From Candidatus Woesearchaeota archaeon (lineage in GTDB: Archaea > Nanobdellota > Nanobdellia > Woesearchaeales > ARS49), in assembly GCA_019323575.1 (NCBI GenBank), contig JAHWHB010000059.1, positions 1 to 15,711 on the forward strand: a DNA stretch of 15,711 nt, given 5' to 3'. Every line of letters starts with the position of its first letter. The stretch's first letter is position 1. The translations under genes were made by a program, and so were the position numbers. Below are positions 1-8,000 of this stretch, in pieces. The notes under the pieces were generated by a model, which worked only from the letters and a program-made list of their open reading frames with translations, did not search any database and was not told the DNA's origin.

Positions 1-45
1 AACTGCGGCGGAACAATAACAAAATCAGAAACAGGCGAATGCTAA
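1..45 (+). CDS. C-terminal tail of an unidentified upstream gene (partial)
   Basis: Frame 1 is open from the window edge to a TAA at 43-45 and encodes only NCGGTITKSETGEC. The next gene starts with an ATG at 39-41 inside this tail, giving a 7-base overlap typical of co-transcribed genes in this window. The CGG and terminal Cys hint at a zinc-knuckle-like end, but 14 residues are too few to assign a family. I infer that it is a real gene end from the tight overlap alone. Confidence 0.45.
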   Translation, partial: NCGGTITKSETGEC

Positions 46-383
46 ACTGGCAAGAAAACTTCAAACAAGGCAAAGAACTAATCCTAGCAACAAGCCATAA
101 AGACAAACCAAACGCAAACATAGCAATTTCTTTAGGCTTCCATGACGGCAAACTACTCATAGCAGACTGCCAGATGCAGACAACAAACAAAAACCTGAAA
201 GAAAACCCAAACATCTGCATCGTAGCAGGATATCTAAGACTCAAGGGAACAGTCGAAATACAACCACAAGGCAAGTACTTTGACATAGCCAAAGAAAAAA
301 CAAAAGAATACACAGTCAAAAACGCGATAATAGTCACACCAAAAGAAGTCTACGACTTAGACAAAGGAGAAATATTGTTGTAA
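39..383 (+). CDS. Pyridoxamine 5'-phosphate oxidase-like flavin split-barrel protein
   Basis: A 114-residue protein resembling the small FMN-binding split-barrel (PNPOx-like) family. It opens with an N-terminal helix (about residues 4-12). The strand LILATSHKDKPNANIAIS follows, then GKLLIADCQM, then a segment (TTNKNLKENPNICIVA) that is the typical T.xNLxxNPxxxI signature near the FMN phosphate site, and then LRLKGTVEI. Members bind FMN, F420 or heme and often act as small oxidoreductases; the substrate cannot be read here. The length matches the short single-domain members. The ATG overlaps the end of the preceding gene, so it is probably the last cistron of a + strand operon. It converges on the next - strand gene with 3 bases between stop codons. 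Confidence 0.75.
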   Translation: MLNWQENFKQGKELILATSHKDKPNANIAISLGFHDGKLLIADCQMQTTNKNLKENPNICIVAGYLRLKGTVEIQPQGKYFDIAKEKTKEYTVKNAIIVTPKEVYDLDKGEILL

Positions 384-386
384 ACT

Positions 387-986
387 TCAAACTTTCTTTT
401 CTTTAACATTAAATGCAGAATAATCAGCAATTAAGTCATAGAGTTCAGGTCTGAACCTGATACCATTCTCAAAATCAACAGGAAAAACATAAACAGAACT
501 GTCTTTAACATCGTGAACAATATGCCTCCAGAATTTCATTTGTCTTGTTTTTGATTTAATAGGAATATGAACCACTCTTTCAATACCAATTCGCTGAAGA
601 GCACCTTCAACCCACACTTCAGGCCATTCATGTTTCCATTCATGATAAACATGAACTGCCATTACTTTTGTCATGTCGTCAAAGATAATTCTTGGATCTT
701 CTAAATTAGGATCACTGCCAGACCATCTTCCAGTAAGAGTATAGTTAGGATCCTCAGATGGAATATTATGAGCAATCGCGCCAACCCTTCTATAGTCATC
801 CACAAAACAGACTCCCTGACATTTTGAAAAATATTCAGAAACTAACAGATTATTAGATGATTTTAACATCCGCGGTTTTACATTAACAAATCTTCTGGTT
901 TTTAAACTATCAAACAAACTTATATCAACCAATTCCAAAGGCAAATCAGCATCAGTAATTGCCTGGACTAATTTTTTATCTGACAT
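387..986 (-). CDS. CheD-like (cysteine amidohydrolase fold) protein, first of a tandem pair
   Basis: A 199-residue protein with no obvious signal peptide or membrane segment. Residues 50-73 contain Ser50, Cys56 and His73. The stretch after the cysteine (Val59, Asp63, RRVGAIAH at 66-73) lines up residue for residue with the CheD consensus Cys-x-(A/G)-V...D...(K/R)(I/V)G(G/A)(M/L)AH. CheD (receptor glutamine deamidase) uses a Thr-x5-Cys-x16-His triad; here the spacing is the same with Ser in place of Thr. A later GALQRIGIERV element resembles CheD's helix-strand region. The ATG lies 1 base after the stop of the upstream paralogue (TAAAATG), so the two are translationally coupled. The substrate is unknown. 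No chemotaxis receptor or CheA/CheY gene is in the window, so a chemotaxis role is not supported. The fold call is inferred by eye. Confidence 0.6.
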   Translation of the reverse strand: MSDKKLVQAITDADLPLELVDISLFDSLKTRRFVNVKPRMLKSSNNLLVSEYFSKCQGVCFVDDYRRVGAIAHNIPSEDPNYTLTGRWSGSDPNLEDPRIIFDDMTKVMAVHVYHEWKHEWPEVWVEGALQRIGIERVVHIPIKSKTRQMKFWRHIVHDVKDSSVYVFPVDFENGIRFRPELYDLIADYSAFNVKEKKV

Positions 987-987
987 T

Positions 988-1656
988 TTAAAACGAATAA
1001 CTCAAAACTTTGTGCTGTTTTCTTGAATTTACCAATACCTTTGATTCTCTAGGCTTGAAACCAATATCCCAACCAACTCGCCCTGTATCAACTAAGATAT
1101 CTTTGATATTATCAATTCCCAAATACTTAAACAACCCTTCAGCAACTCTAAATTTAACATCTCTGCTAATATCACCAAGAACATAGCAGGCCCGGATTAT
1201 GCCGTCCTTATTCAGTTCAGTCATTCTATCAATTAAACTATTTTTTTCTTCGCTGCTATAATAATAATTATCAGATAAAGAGGCAGGATTCCAATATCTT
1301 GTAGCGGCGGATATCAGAGTGCATAACCTTTCTGTTTCAACGCTGCTCAAATCTAGGCTAGAAACAAAACGCTTAACCAGCCTTCTAATCACAGACGTTT
1401 GTTTTGGATAGTTAAGATCAATAGAATCTATGTGGAAAAGAGCAGCATCCAGTGTTTGTGTATTCTTAATTATTAAAGCGCTACAAAAGCTGAATCCATC
1501 ACTTTGCAAAGGATTTCCGGAAATTGAAAGTCCTCCTTTTCCTTGCCCAACATAAACGCTCTCTCCAGGCACAAATCCTAGTTTCTCCCAATCTGGATAC
1601 TGGGTATCATAAGAAAACTCTGCGCTGTGCCTGGTGTATTCGGTTTTTACTGTCAT
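988..1656 (-). CDS. CheD-like (cysteine amidohydrolase fold) protein, second of a tandem pair
   Basis: A 222-residue protein. Ser52, Cys58 and His75 reproduce the Ser-x5-Cys-x16-His spacing of its neighbour and of CheD, within GFSFCSALIIKN...AALFHID. Overall identity with the neighbour looks low. They share the cysteine motif, a later LGI(D/E) element and a C-terminal (G)F(K/R)P...YS.F ending. This supports ancient paralogy with divergence, perhaps a functional pair. The N-terminal part (about 35-50, GESVYVGQGKGGLSISGNPL) is glycine rich and precedes the active-site strand. The start is the ATG at 1656-1654. A TATA element at 1681-1690 lies about 29 bases upstream, implying a leaderless or nearly leaderless mRNA. 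Function is unknown; deamidase or amidohydrolase chemistry is an inference from the motif. Confidence 0.55.
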   Translation of the reverse strand: MTVKTEYTRHSAEFSYDTQYPDWEKLGFVPGESVYVGQGKGGLSISGNPLQSDGFSFCSALIIKNTQTLDAALFHIDSIDLNYPKQTSVIRRLVKRFVSSLDLSSVETERLCTLISAATRYWNPASLSDNYYYSSEEKNSLIDRMTELNKDGIIRACYVLGDISRDVKFRVAEGLFKYLGIDNIKDILVDTGRVGWDIGFKPRESKVLVNSRKQHKVLSYSF

Positions 1657-1680
1657 CTTTATTATTTTACTTTTGAATCA

Positions 1681-1696
1681 ATATATAAACTTTTCT
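1681..1696 (-). promoter_or_regulatory. TATA/BRE promoter for the CheD-like pair
   Basis: On the - strand the site reads GAAAAG followed by TTTATATAT, a BRE plus TATA box. Its centre is about 29 bases before the ATG at 1656, so transcription should begin at or just before the start codon. Confidence 0.65.
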
Positions 1697-1724
1697 AATT
1701 GTTACTACTGGTTAGTAAGAAGAA

Positions 1725-2000
1725 TTACTTTCTGCTTGTTTCAAGGCTTACCCTTATTAACTTCTGTGCAACATCGATAAGAACTTCTATTTCACTAATT
1801 GGCATGTAATGAAACTTTTTATCAATTATTTTTCCACCTTCAAAGAGATGATCATTAACAGCAATACTATCGTTGATTCTGTGATACATCACATAACGAG
1901 TTCTTCCTGCAGCTGTTCTGGCAGTTTCCTCGGCTATGCTGCGGTCTCCCTTGTACAACACTTTTCCTTTATCGTCATAAACTACGCCCAAAACTATCAT
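1725..2000 (-). CDS. Hypothetical protein, 91 residues
   Basis: No family is recognised. The protein is soluble-looking. It begins with a hydrophobic strand (MIVLGVVYDDKGKVLYKG), continues with an alanine/arginine-rich helix (about 22-35) and a short strand RYVMYHRI, and ends in a C-terminal helix (EIEVLIDVAQKLIRVSL). The start is the ATG at 2000-1998, supported by a TATA box at 2021-2030 in the leaderless position. It lies upstream of the CheD-like pair on the same strand, but that pair has its own promoter, so this is probably a separate transcript. Confidence 0.6.
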   Translation of the reverse strand: MIVLGVVYDDKGKVLYKGDRSIAEETARTAAGRTRYVMYHRINDSIAVNDHLFEGGKIIDKKFHYMPISEIEVLIDVAQKLIRVSLETSRK

Positions 2001-2020
2001 AAAATCAGAAAATAATTAAT

Positions 2021-2030
2021 TGTATATAAA
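2021..2030 (-). promoter_or_regulatory. TATA box for the 91-residue hypothetical gene
   Basis: On the - strand it reads TTTATATACA, centred about 26 bases before the ATG at 2000, consistent with a leaderless transcript. Confidence 0.6.
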
Positions 2031-2050
2031 CTCTTATCGTCTGCAGAATA

Positions 2051-3115
2051 TTATTTCTTCTCCTTCTCAACCTTAGTTATTTCAACAAAACCCTTCTTCA
2101 CTTTAATATTAACTTCCTCGCGCTCCTTAATCTTAGAAGCCATAGAAACAACCTCAGGCAGCAAAATCCTGTTGCCCCTGAAGTCCAAAGGACCAAGAAT
2201 CTCGTGCTCGGCACCAAGCTCCTTCAAAATCTCCTCCTTGCCACGCTCCCTAAACTCCTTAGTCTTGGCAAACAAGAACTCAGCAATAATATCAGCAACA
2301 TCAATCTTAGTACACTTGGTAATACCCTGCAAGCCAGGCGACAAATTAACCTCCAAAACAAGAGGGCCCTTAATACTGGGCAGAACATCAACAGCACAAA
2401 TCTCGCAGCCAGTTGCACGCGCAGCCAGAATAGCAGCCTTTCTGGTCTTATCATCAACCAAAACCTTCTCACCATGCCCGCCAGAATGAATATTAGCACG
2501 CTGCTCACCCTTGGCAGCAACACGCCTCATCGCAGCAGCAATCTTATCGCCAACAACAATAAGCCTCAAATCACGGCCATCAGTATCAATAAACTCCTGC
2601 ATCAAAAAAGGCTGCTTCAACATCGCAAGAGCATCAATCATAGAACTCGCGCCCTCAGGACTATCAGCAAGCATAACACCCTTGCCATGAGTGCCGGCAG
2701 GCAGCTTCATAATCACAGGAAAAGGAATCTTCTTCGCAATCTTCTTACCAGCATCAGCAGTAGCAGCAATATACGTAGTAGGCTGGGGAACGCCATACTC
2801 CTGAAACTTCAAATGAGACAGAATCTTATCATGGCCAATAGTAAAACTAGAAGTCCTCAAAGGACTATAAGTTTCAGCCTGCAACAAAGTAGTAATAGCA
2901 CGCAACAAAACAGCATACCTAAAACTGCCGCGAGCATAAATGCAATCATATTTCGGCAAGGGCTTGCCCTTGTACATTACCTGAGCCTTTTTCTGACCAA
3001 GAGAAACCTCCAAATCCTGAATATCAATATGATCGACAACATCAAAACGCTTCTTCATAGCATCAATAAGCCAACGCGAAGAAATACTCCCCAACGAAAT
3101 CAAACCAGCCCTCAT
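2051..3115 (-). CDS. RimK-like ATP-grasp amino-acid ligase
   Basis: A 354-residue ATP-grasp ligase of the RimK/LysX type, a family that adds amino acids (often glutamate) to a carboxylate of a protein or cofactor using ATP. Visible elements are the N-terminal preATP-grasp region (1-90), the GHDKILSHLKFQEYGVPQP segment (94-112), the flexible PAGTHGKGVML loop (139-149), QEFI and RDLRLIVVG (173-189), and the Mg-binding D243, E255 and N257 in AVDVL...LVLEVNLSPGLQGI. The last 50 or so residues are a lysine-rich extension beyond the core. I chose the ATG at 3115: it sits 1 base after the upstream stop, with AGGGGGTGG 6 bases before it, and gives the natural family start MRAGLISLGS. A start at 3142 would be buried in the upstream gene. 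The acceptor is unknown. RimK, MptN and CofF-type activities are all possible. Confidence 0.85.
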   Translation of the reverse strand: MRAGLISLGSISSRWLIDAMKKRFDVVDHIDIQDLEVSLGQKKAQVMYKGKPLPKYDCIYARGSFRYAVLLRAITTLLQAETYSPLRTSSFTIGHDKILSHLKFQEYGVPQPTTYIAATADAGKKIAKKIPFPVIMKLPAGTHGKGVMLADSPEGASSMIDALAMLKQPFLMQEFIDTDGRDLRLIVVGDKIAAAMRRVAAKGEQRANIHSGGHGEKVLVDDKTRKAAILAARATGCEICAVDVLPSIKGPLVLEVNLSPGLQGITKCTKIDVADIIAEFLFAKTKEFRERGKEEILKELGAEHEILGPLDFRGNRILLPEVVSMASKIKEREEVNIKVKKGFVEITKVEKEKK

Positions 3116-3116
3116 C

Positions 3117-3458
3117 TCAATCCACCCCCTTAGAAGGGTCAATCAAAAAACCCTTCTTCAAAATATTCTGACCAATCAACATCCTATACTTCATATGCTC
3201 ACGCTCAGCAAGAGTAAACTCAGCCTGTACCAGTTCGCCTGCAATCATAACATCAGCCATAACAACAGGCCTGTAACGAACACCGTGCGCGCTCTTAACC
3301 TTGGCCTGCTTAAGCTCAGGACCAATATCAAGCTCCTTAGCCAAAGCCTTATCCATACTGCTCTTAGTAGCCCCGGTATCAATCCTGGCAACAACCTCTT
3401 TCTTACCTTTCCTGCCAAAAAGTACAACACGCGCTGTAAGACCGATAATAGTTTTCAT
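3117..3458 (-). CDS. RimB-like retropepsin-type aspartic protease ('ATP-dependent zinc protease' family)
   Basis: A 113-residue protein with the family's ARIDTGATKSS active-site strand (Asp27-Thr28-Gly29), the VKSAHGVRYRPVV strand pair, EFTLAEREHMKY, and the closing MLIGQNIL...FLIDPS hairpin (93-109). The family is PF05618, a single-lobe aspartic protease that should act as a homodimer. In Gram-negative bacteria, relatives encoded beside RimK (RimB) trim glutamate tails that RimK adds to a ribosomal protein. Here too it lies directly before a RimK-like ligase. The ATG overlaps the lysS stop (ATGA), and the downstream ligase starts 1 base after its stop. An add/remove partnership with the ligase is inferred. 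Length is complete for the family. Confidence 0.8.
   Translation of the reverse strand: MKTIIGLTARVVLFGRKGKKEVVARIDTGATKSSMDKALAKELDIGPELKQAKVKSAHGVRYRPVVMADVMIAGELVQAEFTLAEREHMKYRMLIGQNILKKGFLIDPSKGVD
3122..3130 (-). promoter_or_regulatory. Ribosome binding site for the RimK-like gene
   Basis: AGGGGGTGG on the - strand, 6 bases before the ATG at 3115 and inside the end of the preceding gene. It decides the start codon and fits translational coupling. Confidence 0.65.
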
Positions 3459-4927
3459 TTCTTCCCCATGAACGGGAAAAACAAAACATCCCGAATACTT
3501 GGATTATTAGTAATAATCATCACCATCCTGTCAATACCGATACCAACGCCACCAGTAGGCGGCATGCCATACTCAATAGCCTCAACAAAATCCTCATCCA
3601 TCGGGTGAGCCTCCTCAGAACCAGAGCGCAACTGCTCAGCCTGAGCCTCCAACAACTTCCTCTGCTGAACAGGATCATTCAACTCAGAATAAGCATTAGC
3701 AATCTCCATGCCAGCAATAAAAGGCTCAAAACGCTCACAATAATGCTCATTCATATGAGGCTCACGGCAAGACTTGCACAAAGGAGTGCTCTCAATAGGA
3801 TGATGAGTGATAAAAGTCGGCTGGATAAGCTTTTTCTCAACAAGCTCCTCAAACAAAGCCTGAATCAACAAACCCTTCGAAGGATTGGCAGCAACCTCAA
3901 CAGCATGCTCAACACAAAGCCTGTTCATATCATCCAAAGAGAGCTTGTCAACATCAATACCTGCAAACTTCAACAAAGCCTCAGCCATGGTAAAAGACGG
4001 CCAAGGCTTCTTCACATCAATAACATGACCCTGATACTCAAACTTAGTAGAACCATGAACAGCCTTGGCAGCAGCAATATACAAGTCCATAACAAGCTCT
4101 TTCATATCATTAAAATCAGCAAAAGCCTGGTAAATCTCAATCTGAGTAAACTCAGGATTATGAGTCCTGTCAATATCCTCATTGCGGAAATCCTTGGCAA
4201 ACTCGTAAACCCTCTCAAAACCGCCAACAAGCAAACGCTTCAAATACAACTCATCAGAAATACGCAGGAAAACATCCATCTTCAAAGCATTCAAATGAGT
4301 CTTAAACGGCTTAGCATTAGCACCGCCATAAATCGGCTGAAGGATAGGAGTATGAACCTCCAAAAAATTCCGGCTGTTCAAAATATTCCTGATAGCATCA
4401 ACAATTTTGGTATACTTCACAAAAGTATCCCTAACCTCAGGATTCATAGCCAGATCAAGATAACGCTTCCTGTAACGCTGCTCAACATCCTTCAAACCAT
4501 GCCACTTCTCAGGCAAAGGCCGAACAGCCTTGCACAACATCTCAAAACTCTGAGCCCAGACAGAAACCTCGCCAGTCTTGGTCTTGAAAACAACACCCTC
4601 AACACCAATCCAGTCACCAATATCAAAAAGCTTCAAAGCATCATAATTCTTCAAATCATCAACCCTGAAAAAAGCCTGAATCTTACCAGACTGGTCAAGA
4701 ATATGCATAAAAGAAGCCTTGCCCATACGCCTAAAAGCCATAATCCTGCCAGCAACCCTGACAACCTCCTTAGCCTTCTCATCATCCTTCAAACCCTTAA
4801 ACTTATCAAGAATCTCAACAGAGTGATGAGTAGGAGAAAACTTGTAAGGATACGGGTTAATGCCTAACTTCAACAACTCCTCCCTTTTTTTCAAACGCTC
4901 ACCGATAAGCTCCTTTTCAGTCGGCAT
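3455..4927 (-). CDS. lysS: Lysyl-tRNA synthetase, class II
   Basis: A 490-residue enzyme that charges tRNA-Lys with lysine. It has an N-terminal OB-fold anticodon-binding domain (about 56-130: VRVAGRIMAFRRMGKASFMHILD). The class II core follows: motif 1 region (RYLDLAMNPEVRDTF... to FLEVHTPIL, about 155-196), motif 2 (YEFAKDFRNEDIDRTHNPEFTQ, about 241-262) and motif 3 (GGVGIGIDRMVM, 459-470). The lysine-site element MEIANAYSELNDP is at 407-419. Between PL and ERFEPF (382-402) the protein carries Cys384, Cys387, His391, His395 and Cys397, slightly longer than the E. coli counterpart; this may bind a metal. Many archaea use class I LysRS, so the class II enzyme is notable. It leads the operon with the RimB-like and RimK-like genes. 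A TATA box sits in the leaderless position. Confidence 0.95.
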   Translation of the reverse strand: MPTEKELIGERLKKREELLKLGINPYPYKFSPTHHSVEILDKFKGLKDDEKAKEVVRVAGRIMAFRRMGKASFMHILDQSGKIQAFFRVDDLKNYDALKLFDIGDWIGVEGVVFKTKTGEVSVWAQSFEMLCKAVRPLPEKWHGLKDVEQRYRKRYLDLAMNPEVRDTFVKYTKIVDAIRNILNSRNFLEVHTPILQPIYGGANAKPFKTHLNALKMDVFLRISDELYLKRLLVGGFERVYEFAKDFRNEDIDRTHNPEFTQIEIYQAFADFNDMKELVMDLYIAAAKAVHGSTKFEYQGHVIDVKKPWPSFTMAEALLKFAGIDVDKLSLDDMNRLCVEHAVEVAANPSKGLLIQALFEELVEKKLIQPTFITHHPIESTPLCKSCREPHMNEHYCERFEPFIAGMEIANAYSELNDPVQQRKLLEAQAEQLRSGSEEAHPMDEDFVEAIEYGMPPTGGVGIGIDRMVMIITNNPSIRDVLFFPFMGKK

Positions 4928-4950
4928 ACAACATACAAATCAGAAACTGC

Positions 4951-4960
4951 TTTTTAAAGG
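4951..4960 (-). promoter_or_regulatory. TATA box for lysS operon
   Basis: On the - strand it reads CCTTTAAAAA, centred about 28 bases before the lysS ATG at 4927. This predicts a leaderless or near-leaderless transcript. Confidence 0.5.
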
Positions 4961-4999
4961 TTGCTGTCAGCACCCTCGTCGCCCCAAACCCCTTATATT

Positions 5000-5015
5000 C
5001 GAAAGATTTATAAAT
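5000..5015 (+). promoter_or_regulatory. BRE/TATA promoter for the 1043-residue PEP-utilizing protein gene
   Basis: CGAAAGA followed by TTTATAAAT is a textbook archaeal BRE plus TATA. Transcription should start near 5036-5040, leaving a leader of about 60 bases before the ATG at 5097, the longest leader in this window. Confidence 0.7.
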
Positions 5016-5040
5016 GTAGGAAAAGTCATCACTACAGAGT

Positions 5041-5096
5041 AGAACGTTGGGGGGCTACAATCTCTTAGAGAGTGTGCTCTATCCAGTACAACAAAA
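5041..5096 (+). promoter_or_regulatory. Structured 5' leader of the PEP-utilizing protein gene
   Basis: The leader has GGGGGG at 5049-5054 but no Shine-Dalgarno sequence close to the ATG. Two short stems compete for the same bases: TCTC-TTA-GAGA (5061-5071) and TAGAG-AGTGTG-CTCTA (5066-5081). No in-frame alternative start exists back to the TAG at 5040-5042. A regulatory role is inferred only; the stems are short. Confidence 0.3.
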
Positions 5097-8000
5097 ATGT
5101 CAAACAAAAGAAGAAAAAGAAGCTCGGCAGAAATTTTCCTTGATGATGTAGGATTCAGAGATGAAAGAGGTTTTCTATTATCAGGAGAAAAAAGAGGAAT
5201 AAATGACGTGCCATGGCTTGCATCACACCTGCCGGAACTAGATATTGTTGGAGTAAGCACAAAAGCAGGAAGCCTTGACGAACTTGTTGAAACAGTAAGA
5301 AGATCAAAACACAGACTGACAGTTCTCACACCTAAACAAGTACATGAATTTTTAGATGTAAACAGAGCAGATGTTTTCGTACTTGACACTAACAAAAAAA
5401 GCGCAGACATATTACCCATATACGAATACAAACTCCCAATACTAAGCACAGAAGGAAGAAAAGCAAATAACATTCCGCTATACTCACAAGACATGCACTC
5501 ACTAACAAAAGCACTCTGCAAAGCAGAACAAGCAGCACCTGTACTAGTAGTGAGCAATGAAAAAGCACACGCAGAAAGATTTTCACTATTATCAGACAGC
5601 ACAGACACATACTTCTCATTAATACCGCTAAGCTTCAAAGAGCTCGAATCAGTAGTAAAAGCATACGATTTATCAAAAAGCGCAATAGTATTCCTCGGCG
5701 ATCCAGCAAAAGCCGAGGCAGGCGGAATGGAGCCAGGATTATCAAAAGTGCTGGAGCAAAGCAAAAGAGCGCCGATAATATACGTAAAACCCACAAAATT
5801 CTGGAGACAGCACGAATTAGACAGAATACTTCACGACGGCTTGTTCGACTACATAGGAATAGACATGGAACAATACCTCCTAAACGACCTATCAGAAATA
5901 GTAGAAGAAACATCAGATGACAAAAAACCAACAGAAGACATAAAACTCCTATCTGCAATAGAAAGAGTAAACAATTCACTCCATGCTGCATTCCTGACAA
6001 GACACGTTTATGACGCATCAGGAAAAAGAGAAGCGTTCGCACTTGCACGCAAAAAAATGCCATATGTTTTGTTTTTAGGCAGAAGAAATAACTCTTTAAG
6101 ATACATGCAGGAACTCCAAACAAACATGGGACTAAATACAATGAACGTCCATGTAGGAGGCGAGTTCAGAGGCTCAAGCTATTTTGGAAATATCGCAGTC
6201 AGAGAGGCAAGAAAACTCAACAAAGGATGGAAGCCAAACATTGTTTACATAGAAATGACGGAAGACGCCTCTGATGAAAAATTAAGAGAGAAAAATTACC
6301 TGAAATTCCAGCTATTCCTAAGAAGAAACCCCTCAACAATATTCGTAATAGGATACAACTCAAACAAAACACAAATAGAAGATGCAGAAACACTAAAAGA
6401 CGGACACGAAAACGTACTCCTTCTAAGAGACCCAACAAATCCCGCATTAGTCCGAAAAATAAACGATGCCTGGGAACTATTCAAAAGAAGAATAGGAGAT
6501 GAGGAAAAAAGACCCAGATACACTGAAGAGATAAACCTTGAGAAAAAGATGTATCACGAGTACAGAGAATTACTATCAGTACACCCAAGAGAACTTGAAG
6601 GACTCCTAAGCTCAAAAATAGATTTCGGAGAAAAAATACCAGAGCCAGTATACACTGGAAAACCAATATTCCCGGGCGCGGCGTCAGGAAGATTATACGC
6701 TCACACAAGCCATTTCAACCAGATGGAAGAAGCCGCACGAGCTAAACGAAAAGGCGAATCAGTAATATTATATGTTGAAGACCTCACAAAATTAAAATTA
6801 AGCGAGCTAAAAGAAGCAAAAGGATTCTCAGGCATCATATTAAAAAAAGTTTCAGAAGTCAACCATTACACAATAGACCTGCTGTTGTCAGGAATGCCAA
6901 TACTGGCTTCAGAACAACTTGTTGTTGAAGAAGACCTCCCACTCCTAGATCAAGGGGAATTACTCAATGGATTAATGACAAAATCTGAAATAACAATCGA
7001 CGGAACCACAGGAAAGATATACGCAGGAAAATACAACATCATTCCATCAAAAGTATTTGATTCATATCCTGTCACAGAAGAAAGAATAAGATTTAACCAC
7101 CTCCTGAGCAAATCAAAAGAACTGCTGCCGAACCTTGAAATAATGATAAACGCAGACACAACTGAACAAATTCTAGAAGCAAGAAAATGGGGAGTTAACT
7201 CTGTGGCGCTTGTAAGATCTGAAAACGTAGTCAAAGCAAACAATGAGAACGTGCTCATCTATGGAGATTTGCTCATGTCACTTTTCGCCCTTAAAAAATT
7301 AGAACAAGACAAAAACCTAATTCCTGAAGAAGAATACACCAGTCAATTGGAAACAAACTCACAATTAAAACAAAAAGCAATCAAAAACTTTGAACAGATG
7401 CAATCGAATGCATTCTACGAAGTACTAAAAGTGCAAGACGGCAGAAGAACACAAGTAAGACTATTAGACCCTCCAATGAGAGAGATATTCTCAAACGCAG
7501 ATGCTGATGCAATTGAAAAAAGACTAAAAGTTGCCTATCCAAAAGCAAAGAGAGAATTCCTAGACAGGATAGAAGACAGCTCAGTAAGAGGCGCGAAACT
7601 ATTAGTCTGGCCGGAGATATACGAAACACAAATCAAATCACTTTTTGAAGCCTACAAAAGAGTTGTAGATGAAGGCGGAAAAAAACCAGACCTAAGAATA
7701 TTCATACCATACGTAGAAGGAGAGGCCCAGGTCAGAATAGTAAAAGAAATAGCGGACAACCTCAATAAAAACCACTACAATAACTCAATCCAATACAAAA
7801 TCGGGGTCACTCTTGAAACAGTATCAGGATGCCAAAGAGCACCAGCAATGATAAAAAATCTAGGAGTCTGCGACTTCGCAATCGGCACAAACGATTTGAT
7901 ACCAAACATCGAAGGCTCAGTAAGAGGCCACCAGCAGGTGGATTCTGCACCGTTTGTACAGAAAACAACAGACGAAAAAACAATTTTGCTTGAAAAAGGA

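Noticed and set aside
387..1656. Chemotaxis role for the CheD-like genes
   Set aside because: No receptor, CheA, CheB, CheC, CheR or CheY gene is in the window, and the pair differs from canonical CheD outside the active-site stretch.
2204..3133. 309-residue open frame antisense to the RimK-like gene
   Set aside because: It has the same biased composition without motifs, and the opposite strand encodes a complete ATP-grasp ligase with its ribosome site.
3605..4867. 420-residue open frame antisense to lysS
   Set aside because: lysS has all class II synthetase motifs on the - strand. The antisense frame is low-complexity (Leu, Asn, Ser, Ile, Arg), matches no family and arises from codon bias.
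5041..5096. Possible tRNA or small structured RNA gene in the leader
   Set aside because: No acceptor stem, T-loop or other tRNA feature can be formed; only short competing stems are seen.
4967..5794. 275-residue - strand frame at the start of the PEP-utilizing gene
   Set aside because: It is Ser/Leu/Phe-rich, covers the promoter and leader of the + strand gene, and has no recognisable motif.
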